Positions 9,101 through 18,287 are shown, numbered from the stretch's first letter. The stretch is 64,000 nucleotides of DNA from CAWJPY01 sp963844865 (GCA_963844865.1 CAWJPY010000013.1:332318-396317); one strand, 5' to 3'. The notes: generated from the letters alone by a model not told the origin. Translations and numbers: made by a program.

Positions 9101-9898
9101 TCAGCTCGTGGGCGCCACCTCGAGCTGGACATCGTCCCTCGGGTGCCCACCGGTGAGGACGGGGACCGGCTGGGAGGTGTCAAGCATCACGTCGTCACCG
9201 ACCAGCACCGTCGCTTCCAGCGCGTAGCTGCCGTCGGGATCGACGGCGTCGGACCGGTAGACGATAGTGAACGGGATCGGCGGTGCGAGCACGGGATCGA
9301 TGATGGTGGCCCCGAGGGTGTCGGGCGGCACGTCGGGCATCGTGAGGTCCACGAGCCGGACCACCAGCCGGGCGTCCGCCTGCAGGTCTTCGTGGCTGTC
9401 GAAGAGCACGTTGCCCGAGATCGCGGCATCGCCCGTCGCGTTGGTGGAGAGGGGCGCGAGCTCGGTGGGCTCACCGGAGCCGGCGGGATAGAGGAGGAGG
9501 TGGTCCTTGACGATCTCGAAGCGGTTCGCCCCCTCGATGGCTGCCAGGAAGCGGCGCTCCTCGTCCATGGTCGCGCCCACGCAGAGCATCTTGGTCCTCG
9601 CCAGCTGATCCACCGAGATCCGGTCACCGTCAATGCGGAAGCTGCCGGTGAAGGCGTTGCAGGCGGCGTGGCCGCTGATCTCGCCGTCCGTGGACAGCTT
9701 GACCCAGGACTCCATCTTGTCGGCGGCGGGCCGGCCGGCGATGGACACCGCCACCCACCCGGTGCCGAGCAGGTTGGACGTCACGTCCGAGCCGGGCTGT
9801 GGGGCCGTGACCGGCTTCTCCGTGGGCTTTCTTTGGGAGTGGGGACAGCCGACGCCGAGCATCCCCAGAGCGAGCACCAACAGCACCGTTCGCCTCAT
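9101..9898 (-). CDS. META-domain lipoprotein with YbaY/YscW-like C-terminal domain
   Basis: 265-residue envelope protein. The N-terminus MRRTVLLVLALGMLGVGC looks like a lipoprotein signal with Cys18 as the acylated residue, though the -3 position is Gly, not the usual Leu. A META (HslJ-like) domain follows at about residues 45-125 (GTGWVAVSIAGRP, CNAFTGSF, MLCVG). A second beta domain at about 145-260 (SGNVLFDSHEDLQADARLVV, IVYRSDAVDPDGSYALEATV) resembles the YbaY/YscW lipoprotein family that decorates outer-membrane proteins. A GAGGAGG ribosome site precedes the ATG at 9898. Single gene, divergent from pfkA. The role is probably stress-related envelope maintenance, inferred only from the domains. 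Confidence 0.82.
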   Translation of the reverse strand: MRRTVLLVLALGMLGVGCPHSQRKPTEKPVTAPQPGSDVTSNLLGTGWVAVSIAGRPAADKMESWVKLSTDGEISGHAACNAFTGSFRIDGDRISVDQLARTKMLCVGATMDEERRFLAAIEGANRFEIVKDHLLLYPAGSGEPTELAPLSTNATGDAAISGNVLFDSHEDLQADARLVVRLVDLTMPDVPPDTLGATIIDPVLAPPIPFTIVYRSDAVDPDGSYALEATVLVGDDVMLDTSQPVPVLTGGHPRDDVQLEVAPTS

Positions 9899-10018
9899 GT
9901 CGATCCTCCTCGGTGAGAGAGGTCTTATACCATGCGCCCCGGAGCAGGCCCCATGTCGCCACGCTCCGTGGCATGAACCCACGGTACACTGTGGGCCGGT
10001 CGCGAGGGGAGGGAATGC

Positions 10019-11143
10019 ATGGCGAGAGACATCCAGCGGATCGCAGTCAACACCGGCGGCGGCGACGCGCCGGGGCTGAACGCCGTGATCCGGGCCATCG
10101 TCCTGTCCTCGCTGGGCCGCGGCTGGGAGGTGCTGGGGATCACCCGCGGCTACGAAGGCCTGCTCGACACCTCCAAGATCAAGCAGCTCACCAGGGACTC
10201 GGTGCGGGGCATCACGCACGTCGGAGGCACCATCCTGGGCACGACCAATCGCAACAGTCCCTTCGCCTACCCCACCAAGCACGCCGACGGCCGTTGGGAG
10301 CTGGTGGACCGCTCCGACGAGGTGGTCGAGAACTTCAAGCGCCTGCGGATCGACGCGCTCATCGCCATCGGCGGTGACGGGTCCATGAAGATGGCCTGTG
10401 AGTTCGTGAAGAAGGGCCTGCCCATCGTCGGGGTACCCAAGACCATCGACAACGATCTCACCGGCACGGTGGTGACCTTCGGATTCGACACCGCGGTGGC
10501 CGTGGCCACCGAGGCCATCGATCGCCTCCACTCCACGGCGGAGGCGCACGAGCGGGTCATGGTGGTGGAGGTCATGGGCCGGTATGCGGGCTGGATCGCC
10601 CTCTACGCCGGCGTCGCCGCCACCGCGGACGTGATCCTCATTCCCGAGATCCCGTTCTCCATGGACGCGGTGTGCGAGAAGATCCTGGATCGCGAGGCGC
10701 GGGGACGACGCTTCAGCATCGTGGTGGTGGCGGAGGGGGCGACGGCCGCCGGGGGGCACATCGTGACCAAGCCCAACGGCATCCCCGGGGCGGGAGAGGT
10801 CAAGCTGGGTGGCATCGCCGAGCTGGTGGCCGCGGCCATCTCCGAGCGCACCGGCAAGGAGACCCGCAGCGTCGTCCTCGGCCACCTGCAGCGCGGCGGG
10901 AGCCCCACCACCGGGGATCGCCTGCTGGCCCTGCGCTTCGGTGCGGCCGCGGTGCGCATGGTTGCGGAACGGAAGTTCAACCACATGGTGGCTCTGGACC
11001 CGCCCGAGGTGCTGGCGGTGCCCCTGGAGATCGCCACCAGCCGCATGAAGAGCGTGCCGCTGGACAGTGACATCCTGCTCACCGGCCGCGAGCTCGGGAT
11101 CTCCTTCGGTGACGCCGGGGAGGAGTCCTCCGAGGGCGGCTAG
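10019..11143 (+). CDS. pfkA: 6-phosphofructokinase (group III PfkA)
   Basis: Phosphorylates fructose 6-phosphate in glycolysis. Motifs in order: the GGGDAPGLNAV phosphate loop at about 13-23, AIGGDGSMKMA at about 115, the catalytic PKTIDNDL at about 140, the effector/substrate segment MGRYAGWIALYAG, and LGHLQRGGSPT near the C-terminus. Gly in GGDGS is the residue associated with ATP use (PPi enzymes have Asp there), while Lys in PKTIDND is usual for PPi enzymes (E. coli ATP-PFK has Gly). This G/K combination is known from some ATP-dependent long-type enzymes. I infer ATP dependence, moderately sure. The ATG at 10019 follows GAGGGGAGGG. A -10-like TACACT lies upstream at about 9985. Confidence 0.92.
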   Translation: MARDIQRIAVNTGGGDAPGLNAVIRAIVLSSLGRGWEVLGITRGYEGLLDTSKIKQLTRDSVRGITHVGGTILGTTNRNSPFAYPTKHADGRWELVDRSDEVVENFKRLRIDALIAIGGDGSMKMACEFVKKGLPIVGVPKTIDNDLTGTVVTFGFDTAVAVATEAIDRLHSTAEAHERVMVVEVMGRYAGWIALYAGVAATADVILIPEIPFSMDAVCEKILDREARGRRFSIVVVAEGATAAGGHIVTKPNGIPGAGEVKLGGIAELVAAAISERTGKETRSVVLGHLQRGGSPTTGDRLLALRFGAAAVRMVAERKFNHMVALDPPEVLAVPLEIATSRMKSVPLDSDILLTGRELGISFGDAGEESSEGG

Positions 11144-11209
11144 TGTCGCCGCGAGTCGATGGCGGTCCCTCCGGTTGCCGCGATCTCGGCCGCTGCTATC
11201 CTCGTCCCC

Positions 11210-11632
11210 GTGCTGGCGCGGTTGCTGCTCGTCTTCACCCTGGTTCCCCTCCTGGAGCTCTACCTGCTGGTCCGCATCGGCGAGGTGGTGGGGACGCTGC
11301 CCACCATCGCCCTGGTGGTGGGAACCGGGGCCCTGGGCGCATGGCTGACCAGGCTCGAGGGGTTGCGCGTCCTGCGTCGCGTGCAGGCGGATCTGGCGCA
11401 GGGCAGGCTCCCCACCACCGCCCTCATCGACGGCCTCCTGATCCTGGTGGCCGGCGTGCTCCTGGTGACGCCGGGTCTGATCACGGACTGCTGCGGGTTC
11501 TGCCTCCTGATCCCCCCGCTCCGTGCGATCGTGCGGAGATGGCTGCGCCGGGCCTGGGAGCGCCGACTGCGGGCGGACGGCCAGGTGGTGATCGACGCCC
11601 AGTGGCGGCCGAACGACGACGACGAGGACTGA
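11210..11632 (+). CDS. fxsA: FxsA family inner-membrane protein
   Basis: Small membrane protein of the FxsA family (overproduction suppresses F exclusion of phage T7 in E. coli; normal cellular role unclear). Three hydrophobic segments are visible: ARLLLVFTLVPLLELYLLV, TIALVVGTGALGAWL, and the DGLLILVAGVLLVTPGLITD hallmark helix. A basic segment (RAIVRRWLRRAWERR) and an acidic tail (NDDDED) follow. I chose GTG 11210 because the family starts directly at the first helix. An ATG at 11159 would add 17 Ala/Pro-rich residues. Neither has a clear Shine-Dalgarno sequence, but a -10-like TATCCT ends about nine bases before GTG 11210, compatible with a very short leader. Confidence 0.85.
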   Translation: MLARLLLVFTLVPLLELYLLVRIGEVVGTLPTIALVVGTGALGAWLTRLEGLRVLRRVQADLAQGRLPTTALIDGLLILVAGVLLVTPGLITDCCGFCLLIPPLRAIVRRWLRRAWERRLRADGQVVIDAQWRPNDDDED

Positions 11633-11725
11633 AGGACCCGCGTGACCGCGGGCTGCCACTGAGCCCGGGCGGACCCCCGGCCCACGGCGCCCGTCGATCC
11701 CGGGTACAATTCGCTGAGAGGCAGG

Positions 11726-12877
11726 GTGACGGGAGTCGTGACGGATCTGGAGAACAACGTCCAGGCGTATCGGACCATGGCGGAGATGCTCCTCGGCCTG
11801 CGCAAGATCGTGCTCCACGGACTGCGCAAGCAGTGCGGGGACGGTTGGCCCACGGAGGGCTGTCCGGCCAAGGTCTATGAGCGGCTGGTGCAGCGCAAGG
11901 AGACCGAGCAGGCCATCGAGCGCCTCTCCGCGGAGGACGAGGACCTCATGAGCTTCGCCACCTTCGCGGACCTGGCGGAGACCATCGAGGGCAATGAGCG
12001 CCTGGCCGCTCTCCTGCACAACCTGGCGCCGTCGGCGGAGGTGCTGTGTGCCCGCCTCACCGACCTCGAGGCCCTGCGCGGCAAGCTGGCGCGGGGCATC
12101 CTCCTGAGCCCGGAGGAGCTGGACATGCTCTCCCGGTACAGCGGCCACCTGCGGGAGACCCTGGCGGGTGCGCGGCGCAAGAAGGGTCGGGGACGGAGGA
12201 CCGGGACTGGTTCCGACGCCGAGCCTGCAGAGGAGGCAGGAAGCACCGATGCGGGTCCGGGCCCCCGACGCAGGACCGCGCCGGCTCCTGCTGTCGAGGC
12301 CGCCTCCGATCCGGCGCCGGAGGCGTCCGCCGCCGCCGAGGAGCCGCAGCCGAAGCGCGCGCGAAGGCCGCCGCCGGCATGCCAGGTGCAGCCTCCACCG
12401 GACCTCGTGCCGAATACCGAGCAGGAGCCGGCGGCCGCGCCCCCAGCAGAGGCGGCCGAGGTCCCCGCGCCAGCGGCGAAGCCGCAACCGCCGGGGAACG
12501 GCGCCACCCCGTCCCCGTTCGACCCCGAGGTCCTCGCCGAGGACGTGCAGAAGGCCATGGTGGACGACGACGATGCCGAGGTGTTGCGCCTGCTGCGGCA
12601 GGAGGTCATCGCGGCCGCCGAGGCCATGTACCGCGGTGAGCGCGAGATCGCGGTCAGGGGCTGGCAGGAGGTGGTGCGGGACGGCTGGCTCGGCCGCCGC
12701 CGCGCGGACCTCGCCCTCGACCCCCTGGAGGAGTTCCACCGCCTGCTGGAGGAGTACGAGGCGCGGCGCCGGTCCTCCGACGGCGGCGGCGACGTGGCGC
12801 GGGCCTTCCTCGGCGAGCGCCAGTTCCCGAAGCTCCTCCTCACCCTGCGCGAGACCTTCCGGACCAACGGACTGTAG
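11726..12877 (+). CDS. Uncharacterised protein with HEPN-like N-terminal region
   Basis: 383 residues, three parts. Residues 1-150 are all-helical and end in LEALRGKLARGILLSPEELD. That pattern resembles Swt1-type HEPN domains, where the corresponding segment is RNxIAHG followed by LSxEE; here Arg stands in place of the catalytic His, so a nuclease activity is doubtful. Residues 150-265 are a Pro/Ala/Glu-rich disordered linker. Residues 265-383 form a second helical domain (FDPEVLAEDVQKAMVDDDD, RREVIAAAEAMYRGE-like, REIAVRGWQEVVRDGW). The start is GTG 11726 with GAGAGG upstream and a -10-like TACAAT at 11705-11710. The HEPN similarity is my own pattern match and needs a profile search; otherwise unrecognised. 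Confidence 0.6.
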   Translation: MTGVVTDLENNVQAYRTMAEMLLGLRKIVLHGLRKQCGDGWPTEGCPAKVYERLVQRKETEQAIERLSAEDEDLMSFATFADLAETIEGNERLAALLHNLAPSAEVLCARLTDLEALRGKLARGILLSPEELDMLSRYSGHLRETLAGARRKKGRGRRTGTGSDAEPAEEAGSTDAGPGPRRRTAPAPAVEAASDPAPEASAAAEEPQPKRARRPPPACQVQPPPDLVPNTEQEPAAAPPAEAAEVPAPAAKPQPPGNGATPSPFDPEVLAEDVQKAMVDDDDAEVLRLLRQEVIAAAEAMYRGEREIAVRGWQEVVRDGWLGRRRADLALDPLEEFHRLLEEYEARRRSSDGGGDVARAFLGERQFPKLLLTLRETFRTNGL

Positions 12878-12882
12878 GGGAA

Positions 12883-14004
12883 TCAGCCCACGTACACGAC
12901 CCCGGGGGAGATCATGGGGCCGTCGGGCGCGTACTCCAGGCAGTGCGCCATCCATCCCGTCTGGATGGCGAGGCAGAAGGGGATGGGGAAGGCGCCGGGC
13001 GGCAGGCCCAGGGGGTGGTAGAGGAGGCCGGTGATGCTGTCCACGTTGGCGTGGATGCCCCGGGGGCCGAGGGCGGCCTCGACCTCCTCCCGGAGGGCGA
13101 GGTAGGTGTGCCAGCGCTCGTCCATCCCGTGGGCCGCGAGCAGGCGACGCGCCCAAGGCTCGAGCGCCCGCACCCGGGGGTCGGGGCACTTGTAGACGCG
13201 GTGGCCGAACCCTGGGAACCGGTGCCCCCTGGCCAGCGCCTCCCGGGCCCATCGCCGGGCGTGATCGGGATCCTCCAGCTTGCCGAGCATCTCGAAGGCC
13301 AGCTGGTTGGCGGCGCCGTGCCGGACCCCCGACAGGGCGCCCATGCCGGCGAGCACCGCGGAGCCGAGGTCGGCGCCCGTGGAGCTGACGATGAGCGCGG
13401 CCAGGGCGGCGGCGTGCAGACCGTGCTCCGCCTGCACGATGAGGCTGGCGTCGAAGGCGCGCTCCTCGTCGGCCTCGGGGCGCCGGCCCAGCGCCTGGTA
13501 GAGGAAGTTGCCCGCGAACCCGAGGCGTGGGTCGGGCGAGAGGGGAGCCTCGCGTTCGGCGTGACGGATGGCGGCTGCGGCCAGGGCGGCTGTCCAGCTG
13601 AGGATCCGAGCCGGCGTCCGGCGTTCGATGCCGGACGGTGCGCCGTCCAGGTCGCCCACGTGGCACGCCGCTACCGTGAGCGTGGTCCGATACTTGGCCA
13701 GAGGATGGGCGGCGAAAGGCACCCGGTGGAGGGCGTCGAAGGCCGCCTGCGGGGGTTCCCGCCAGCGGATGAGCTCCCCCTTCCACTCCTCGAGGGCCGA
13801 CCGGTCCGGAAGCTCTCCGAAGAGCACCAGGTGGCTCACCTCCTCGAAGGTGACGTGCTCGACCAGGTCCTCCACCGAATAGCCGCGGTAGAGCAGCCGT
13901 GACGAGAGACCGTCGATGAGGGAGATGGTGGTGTCGCCCACCACCAGGCCGTCCAGGCCGCTGCCGTAGCGCTGCACCGGGCACACGGGAGAGCGCCCGA
14001 TCAT
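12883..14004 (-). CDS. gltA: Citrate synthase (catalytically complete paralog)
   Basis: Condenses oxaloacetate and acetyl-CoA at the entry to the TCA cycle. About 373 residues, the short type I/citZ-like length. All three catalytic residues are present: His in GVRHGAANQ, His in GFGHRVYKCPDPR, Asp in HANVDSITG. The substrate Arg region HRVYK is also intact. The ATG at 14004 lies four bases inside the end of the upstream citrate-synthase-like gene (ATGA overlap), so the two are translationally coupled. GGAGAGG stands before the ATG. It could instead prefer propionyl-CoA (2-methylcitrate synthase); the sequence alone does not decide this. Confidence 0.9.
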   Translation of the reverse strand: MIGRSPVCPVQRYGSGLDGLVVGDTTISLIDGLSSRLLYRGYSVEDLVEHVTFEEVSHLVLFGELPDRSALEEWKGELIRWREPPQAAFDALHRVPFAAHPLAKYRTTLTVAACHVGDLDGAPSGIERRTPARILSWTAALAAAAIRHAEREAPLSPDPRLGFAGNFLYQALGRRPEADEERAFDASLIVQAEHGLHAAALAALIVSSTGADLGSAVLAGMGALSGVRHGAANQLAFEMLGKLEDPDHARRWAREALARGHRFPGFGHRVYKCPDPRVRALEPWARRLLAAHGMDERWHTYLALREEVEAALGPRGIHANVDSITGLLYHPLGLPPGAFPIPFCLAIQTGWMAHCLEYAPDGPMISPGVVYVG

Positions 14005-15202
14005 CCGGCCTCTCCGGGCAGGGAGCGCTGCGGCGGACCCACGTAGCGGCTCAGGGGCCGATAGAGGCGGATGGTGTCCAGGGACTCGTGGACCAGGGCC
14101 ACCAGGCCGGCCATGCGGGCCACCGCGATCAGGCATGGGGCCAGCTCCGGCTCCGCCCCCAGGAGGTGGAACAGGAGGCCGCCGTAGAAGTTGATGTTGA
14201 CGTGGACGTCGCGGGCCGCGCAGCTCGCGGGTGGCCGCCTTTTCCGTGACCCGGGCAATCTCGTAGCAGGTCGCCGCGGTCCTTGCGGCGGGCCATGGCG
14301 GCCGCCGCCTTGCGCAGGATAACGACCCGCGGGTCCGGCATCCGGTAGTCGGGGTGGCCGAACCCCGCGATGCGGCCGCCCGCCGCCAGGGTTCGCCGCA
14401 CCCATCGCTCGGCGTCGGCCGGATCCCGGCGATGGAGGAGCTGCTCCATCACCGTCTGGCTGGCGCCCCCCTGCCGCGTGCCGCGCAGCGCCGACAGGCC
14501 GGCCACGATGTTGTAGTAGGGATCGGCGAGACAGGATGCCACCACCATGGAGGCGAACGTGGGCGCGTCCACGCCGTGGGCTGCGTAGAGCACCCACAGG
14601 AGGTCGAGGACGCGCACGTCCTCCGGGTCCGGATCGGCGCCCATGAGGGCCCGCAGCACGCCCGTGGCCAGGCTCTCGCCGGGGTCGTCGGCCGCCGAGC
14701 CCACGCTCCGGCGGTGGCGGATCACCTCGGTGAGGAGACCCACGACCTGGCCCACGATGCGCAGCTCCCGCCAGTGGCGTTCGCCGGCGAGGTCCTCTCC
14801 CTCGGCCAGCTCGTGACAGCCGAGGGCCGAGACGCCCGCTCGCAGGGCGCGGGTGGGATGGGTGCCGGGGCCCAAGGAGCGCAGCAGCGCCGTCACCTCC
14901 CCGGGCAGCGTCCGCGACGCGCGCAGGTTGGCGCGGAAGCGACCCGCTGTGGGGCTGTCATCCGCCTCGCCGGTGATGAGCAGATGGCTGACCGCCTCGA
15001 AGTCGGGGCGCTCCGCCAGGGTCTCGATGGGCACCCCGCGGTAGGCGAGGCCACCGCTGGACGGGTCCAGCCACATCACCCTGGTGGCGCCGGCGATGAC
15101 GCCGCGGAGCCCTGCCGCCACGTCAGTGGTCACGGGCCACTGGAGGTGATCCAGCCGCCAGTCGAAGCCATCGCCGAGGGTGTGCAGGACCTGCTCCGGC
15201 AT
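14001..15202 (-). CDS. Citrate synthase-like protein lacking catalytic residues, frameshifted
   Basis: A paralog of the next gene, about 400 residues once two one-base frameshifts are repaired (extra bases near 14266 and near 14218). Between them the third frame reads YEIARVTEKAATREL, as expected for the family; after them DVHVNINFYGGLLFHLLG leads to a TGA at 14001 that overlaps the downstream ATG. The fold is citrate synthase, but the first catalytic His is Gln (GTRQGGAS), the catalytic Asp is Asn (VNINFYGG), and GHRVYK has become GHPDYR. One His (GFGH) remains. It therefore looks like a pseudoenzyme, perhaps a regulatory or heteromer subunit. Start ATG 15202; ATG 15256 is an alternative with a GGGAG nearby. 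Confidence 0.82.
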
Positions 15203-15266
15203 CGGCCGAGGATACAGGGGCCGCCGACTCTCCCGCCACAGGTGAACTCCCCACAAGGGCGGGAGA

Positions 15267-15300
15267 CTCTGCGTCTCCGCGTCTCTGCGTTACTTCTTCG
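15267..15300. repeat. Second copy of the CTCTGCGTCTCCGCG intergenic repeat
   Basis: CTCTGCGTCTCCGCG followed by TCTCTGCGTTAC matches the reverse complement of 4501-4524 with two differences. It sits between the two minus-strand transcription units at 15.2-15.3 kb. Confidence 0.55.
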
Positions 15301-15335
15301 CTGCCGCGGATCGCTGCCGCCGACCGCAGCCGCCG

Positions 15336-17341
15336 CTACTGGGGCAGGATCGTGGTCGGGTCGTTGCTGTGGTTGTCCGCCACCGATCCGTAGCAGAAGA
15401 ACGCCCCGTCCGGCGTCTCGGTCCACACGTCGACGTAGCCGTCGGGCATGGTCCCGCCGGGCGGGAGGGCGTCCGCGAACACCTGGTTGAGCTGCTTGTT
15501 GGACCAGGGAGCGAGGTCGATGCTCCTGAGCGCCAGCGAGGTGCCGTCGCTGGAGAAGAGCTGGGCCATGATGGTGAGGTTCGCGGGCTTGCCGTTCTGG
15601 CAGCCGAGGTTGGCGCGATAGTCGGCGTTCTCGGTCATGAACACGATCCGGCGCCGCTGACCGGTGGTGATCATGTCCTCCAGAGCGACGCCGGGCATGC
15701 TCTGACCGAAGGTCGAGGTGGTCTCGCCGGCGCTGCGGTTGTAGGTCCGGCTCATGACGAGGGCCCCCGTGGTGTCGGCGAGGACCGCCAGCGCCCCCAG
15801 GGCGTCGGTGAGGCCGAAGACCGCGTCCAGGACGTTGGTGTAGCGCACCCCGCGACCCGGGGCCAGCATGTAGGCCTCGGACAGGGTCGGGGCCGAGTTG
15901 TTCGCGCCCCTGGGCAGCCACGCGAGCTGGTAGAGCATGGGCGTCAGGCCGCGGTTGTTGATCTCCAGGTCGGTGACGAAGAACGCTCCGTTGTTGCCCT
16001 CGGCATGGGCGGCGGCGGCGACGAAGGTGTCGTGACGGCTCTGGATGACCCCAGCAACCACCACGTCCTCGGAGGCGGAGTCCGAGCCGTAGTCGTTGGC
16101 GGCGGTGAGGGTGACGGTGTAGGTGCCCGGGGCAGCGTAGCTGTAGACGGGGTTCTGCTCGGTGCTGGCTCCCTCCCCGTCGCCGAAGTCCCAGGTCCAG
16201 GAGGTGGGCTCGTTGCTCGACGCGTCGGCGAAGGAGACGCTCTGGCCCTTGACCGGTTTGGTCGGGGAGTACGAGAACGCCGCGACCGGGCCCTGCTCCG
16301 CCAGGTAGCTCACCCGAGTGACCGCGGCTGCAACGTCGTTGGAGGAGTCGGGGTCGGTGTCCGGGCTGGCGGGGGTGTGGAAGGCGGTGGCGACGAAGGG
16401 GAGCTTCTCGCTCTCGACCCCGCCCAGGGTCGCGATGACTCGCTCCCCGGCCTCCACCCGCGTGATGAGAGCCTCACCCTCGGTGGTGGCGATCATGACC
16501 ACCGGGACCGTGACCTGGGCGACCTCGTCGCCACCGTACAGGGCGATGCTGTGCAGGTTCTGCGTCTGGTGGGCGTCGTCGTTGACGATGACCACGCCCA
16601 CGGCGCCGGCCTCCTGAGCGTTCAGGGCCTTGAGCCCGAAGCCGCAGCTGCCACGCCGCACCACGGCGATTCTGCCGGGTGTGAACCCCGCCAGGGCATG
16701 GCAGCCCATGGAGGACGTCTGGCCCGCGTCGGGCGTGGGATCGACGACCACCTCGAGGTCGGCGGTGACGGCGGGCTTGGCGGAGAGGGGGCCGCCGAAG
16801 CAGCTCGACGGGTCCCCGCAGTCGCTGCAGGCGCCGCGAGCGATGTCATACATGTGCGCCACCTCCGGGGGGACTCCACCCGGAACATGCCGACCGTGGG
16901 GATCTCCTCCGGCAGCGGAATGTCCACCGAGAACCGACCGGTGGATTCTGCGGGCAGCGAAGGGGCGGCACCGCCTGGGCCCTCCACCGAGACGAGCATG
17001 TTGTCGCAGGTGTCCTCATCGAGGTGCACGTCCACGAGGTTGCCCTGGTCGTCCTCGAACGAGCTCACGACGGCGGCGATCTCGGCGGGTGACCAGCTCA
17101 TGAAGCACCCCGGGGGGAGCAGGAGGCGAACCCGGCTGTCGGCGGCAGCGGCGGCGCCGTGGTTCGTGTAATCCACCGAGTAGGTCACCACCTGACCGGG
17201 ATCGGCGGTGGACGGCGCCGTTGCGAAAGTCGTCTCGAGGTCGAGCTCGGCGGAGTGCGCGGTAGAGCTCACACCGGAGATCGCCAGCGTGATCAGGGCT
17301 GTCGCCAGCACCCATGGCCGGGCTCGGATGATCTGTCGCAT
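15336..17341 (-). CDS. Secreted protein with PA and PKD domains, frameshifted
   Basis: About 668 residues after joining two frames. The ATG at 17341 begins a clear signal peptide (MRQIIRARPWVLATALITLA, cleavage near AHSA). A DUF11/CARDB-like beta domain follows, then a cysteine-rich patch (GACSDCGDPSSC), a protease-associated (PA) domain with GRIAVVRRGSCGF and GAVGVVIVND, a PKD domain with SWTWDFGDGE and YAAPGTYTVTLTA, and a C-terminal domain ending YGSVADNHSNDPTTILPQ. The frame breaks at a G6 run (16867-16872), consistent with one lost base. No protease active site is visible, so it is probably a binding or surface protein. The C-terminal domain is shared with the protease at 19.1-22.8 kb. 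Confidence 0.8.
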
Positions 17342-17473
17342 CGTGTTCCCCCTCCGGATGGCCTCGTTCGCGAGACCCGAGTTGATAGCCGATGCTACCA
17401 CTTCGGAAGTGACCGGCAGGGGAGGTCGGGAAGTGAGGTGACCGGGGCCACACGGGCCCCGCGATCAGAACCC

Positions 17474-17671
17474 TCAGGTGGGGGCGCTGCCGCAGCTCCG
17501 TGAGCCCGAGGCGCCCGTACCACTGGATGTGCTGGCGAAGCTGGACAGGAGGCGCTCGACCTGCTCCGAGCCGCAGCGAGGACACGTGAGGCCGGTGCTC
17601 GCGGCAGTCACGGGCTGCAGGCGCTGGAAGTGGTGGTCACAGTTGCGGCAGTGGTACTCGTAGATGGGCAT
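17474..17671 (-). CDS. FmdB-family zinc ribbon protein
   Basis: 65-residue protein with the family opening MPIYEYHCRNC and two CxxC pairs (HCRNC and TCPRC) that should bind one zinc, then a Ser/Gly-rich tail. FmdB-type proteins are annotated as putative regulators, but their biochemical role is not settled. GGAGGAG precedes the ATG. It lies 41 bp downstream of the ArsR-family gene on the same strand and probably forms an operon with it. Confidence 0.85.
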   Translation of the reverse strand: MPIYEYHCRNCDHHFQRLQPVTAASTGLTCPRCGSEQVERLLSSFASTSSGTGASGSRSCGSAPT

Positions 17672-17712
17672 GGCTCCTCCGGGGAAGGGCGTCGTTCGGG
17701 TGCCCGGAACCC

Positions 17713-18072
17713 TCAGCTCTTCACGGGTTCGGCATAGTCGATCTGCTCCCGGCCCCTGAGGATGACCTCTTGGTCGTCCTTTGCGCGCAGCTCCAGGGAG
17801 TCGCAGACGTTGCGGCAGATGGAGAACACGCCCTCGTCGGCGATCCGGTAGAACACGTTGAGGCCGTCGCGACGGCTGTCCACGAGGCCGGCGCGTTTGA
17901 GCACGGAAAGGTGCTTGGACACGTTCGCCTGGCTGCCGCCCACCACCGTCAGGATGTCGGACACACACCGCTCGTCCGCCTGCAGGCAGTGCAGGATCTT
18001 GAGACGGGTCGGATCGGCCATTGCCTTGAGAACCTCGGCGATGCGGTGCAGCAGGTCGTCTGAAGCGATCAC
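17713..18072 (-). CDS. ArsR/SmtB-family transcriptional regulator
   Basis: 119-residue winged-helix repressor. Typical ArsR features are present: MADPTRLKILHCLQ (helix entering the wHTH), the recognition helix SQANVSKHLSVLKRAGLV, and the wing RRDGLNVFYRI. One Cys lies just before the recognition region (ERCVSD) and one in NVCDSL; the spacing is not the classic CxC metal site, so the inducer cannot be named. The GTG at 18072 has GGAGG about six bases upstream. It is the first gene of a two-gene unit with the FmdB-like protein. Its upstream region is AT-rich with a 5-bp dyad that could be its own operator. Confidence 0.88.
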   Translation of the reverse strand: MIASDDLLHRIAEVLKAMADPTRLKILHCLQADERCVSDILTVVGGSQANVSKHLSVLKRAGLVDSRRDGLNVFYRIADEGVFSICRNVCDSLELRAKDDQEVILRGREQIDYAEPVKS

Positions 18073-18103
18073 GTGTCCTCCTTCGCCCGCGGCGGCGCAA
18101 GCG

Positions 18104-18133
18104 AATCACTAATTAGGAATATACTCGTTGATT
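18104..18133 (-). promoter_or_regulatory. AT-rich promoter/operator of the ArsR gene
   Basis: AATCA (18104-18108) and TGATT (18129-18133) flank an AT-rich core (CTAATTAGGAATATACTCGT) in an otherwise 70% GC region, about 32 bp upstream of the GTG. Autoregulation would be usual for ArsR proteins. The exact -10/-35 boxes are not clear. Confidence 0.4.
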
Positions 18134-18287
18134 CCCGCCGCGTCAATGCCTTCGCAGCGTATTCCGCGCCCGTGGGCAGCCGCCGGGGGCGGGGGGAGCG
18201 CGCCACCCGTCATGATTCCCGCTCCTGGGGGCCGGGACGAGTCAGGCGCCTTGACCCCGTTGCCCGACGACGCCAGAATACCGGCGA

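Noticed and set aside
10030..13984. Minus-strand open frame running through the phosphofructokinase, fxsA and HEPN-like region
   Set aside because: Only the part below 9898 (lipoprotein) and above 12883 (citrate synthase, in another start) is real; the middle lies antisense to pfkA with intact motifs.
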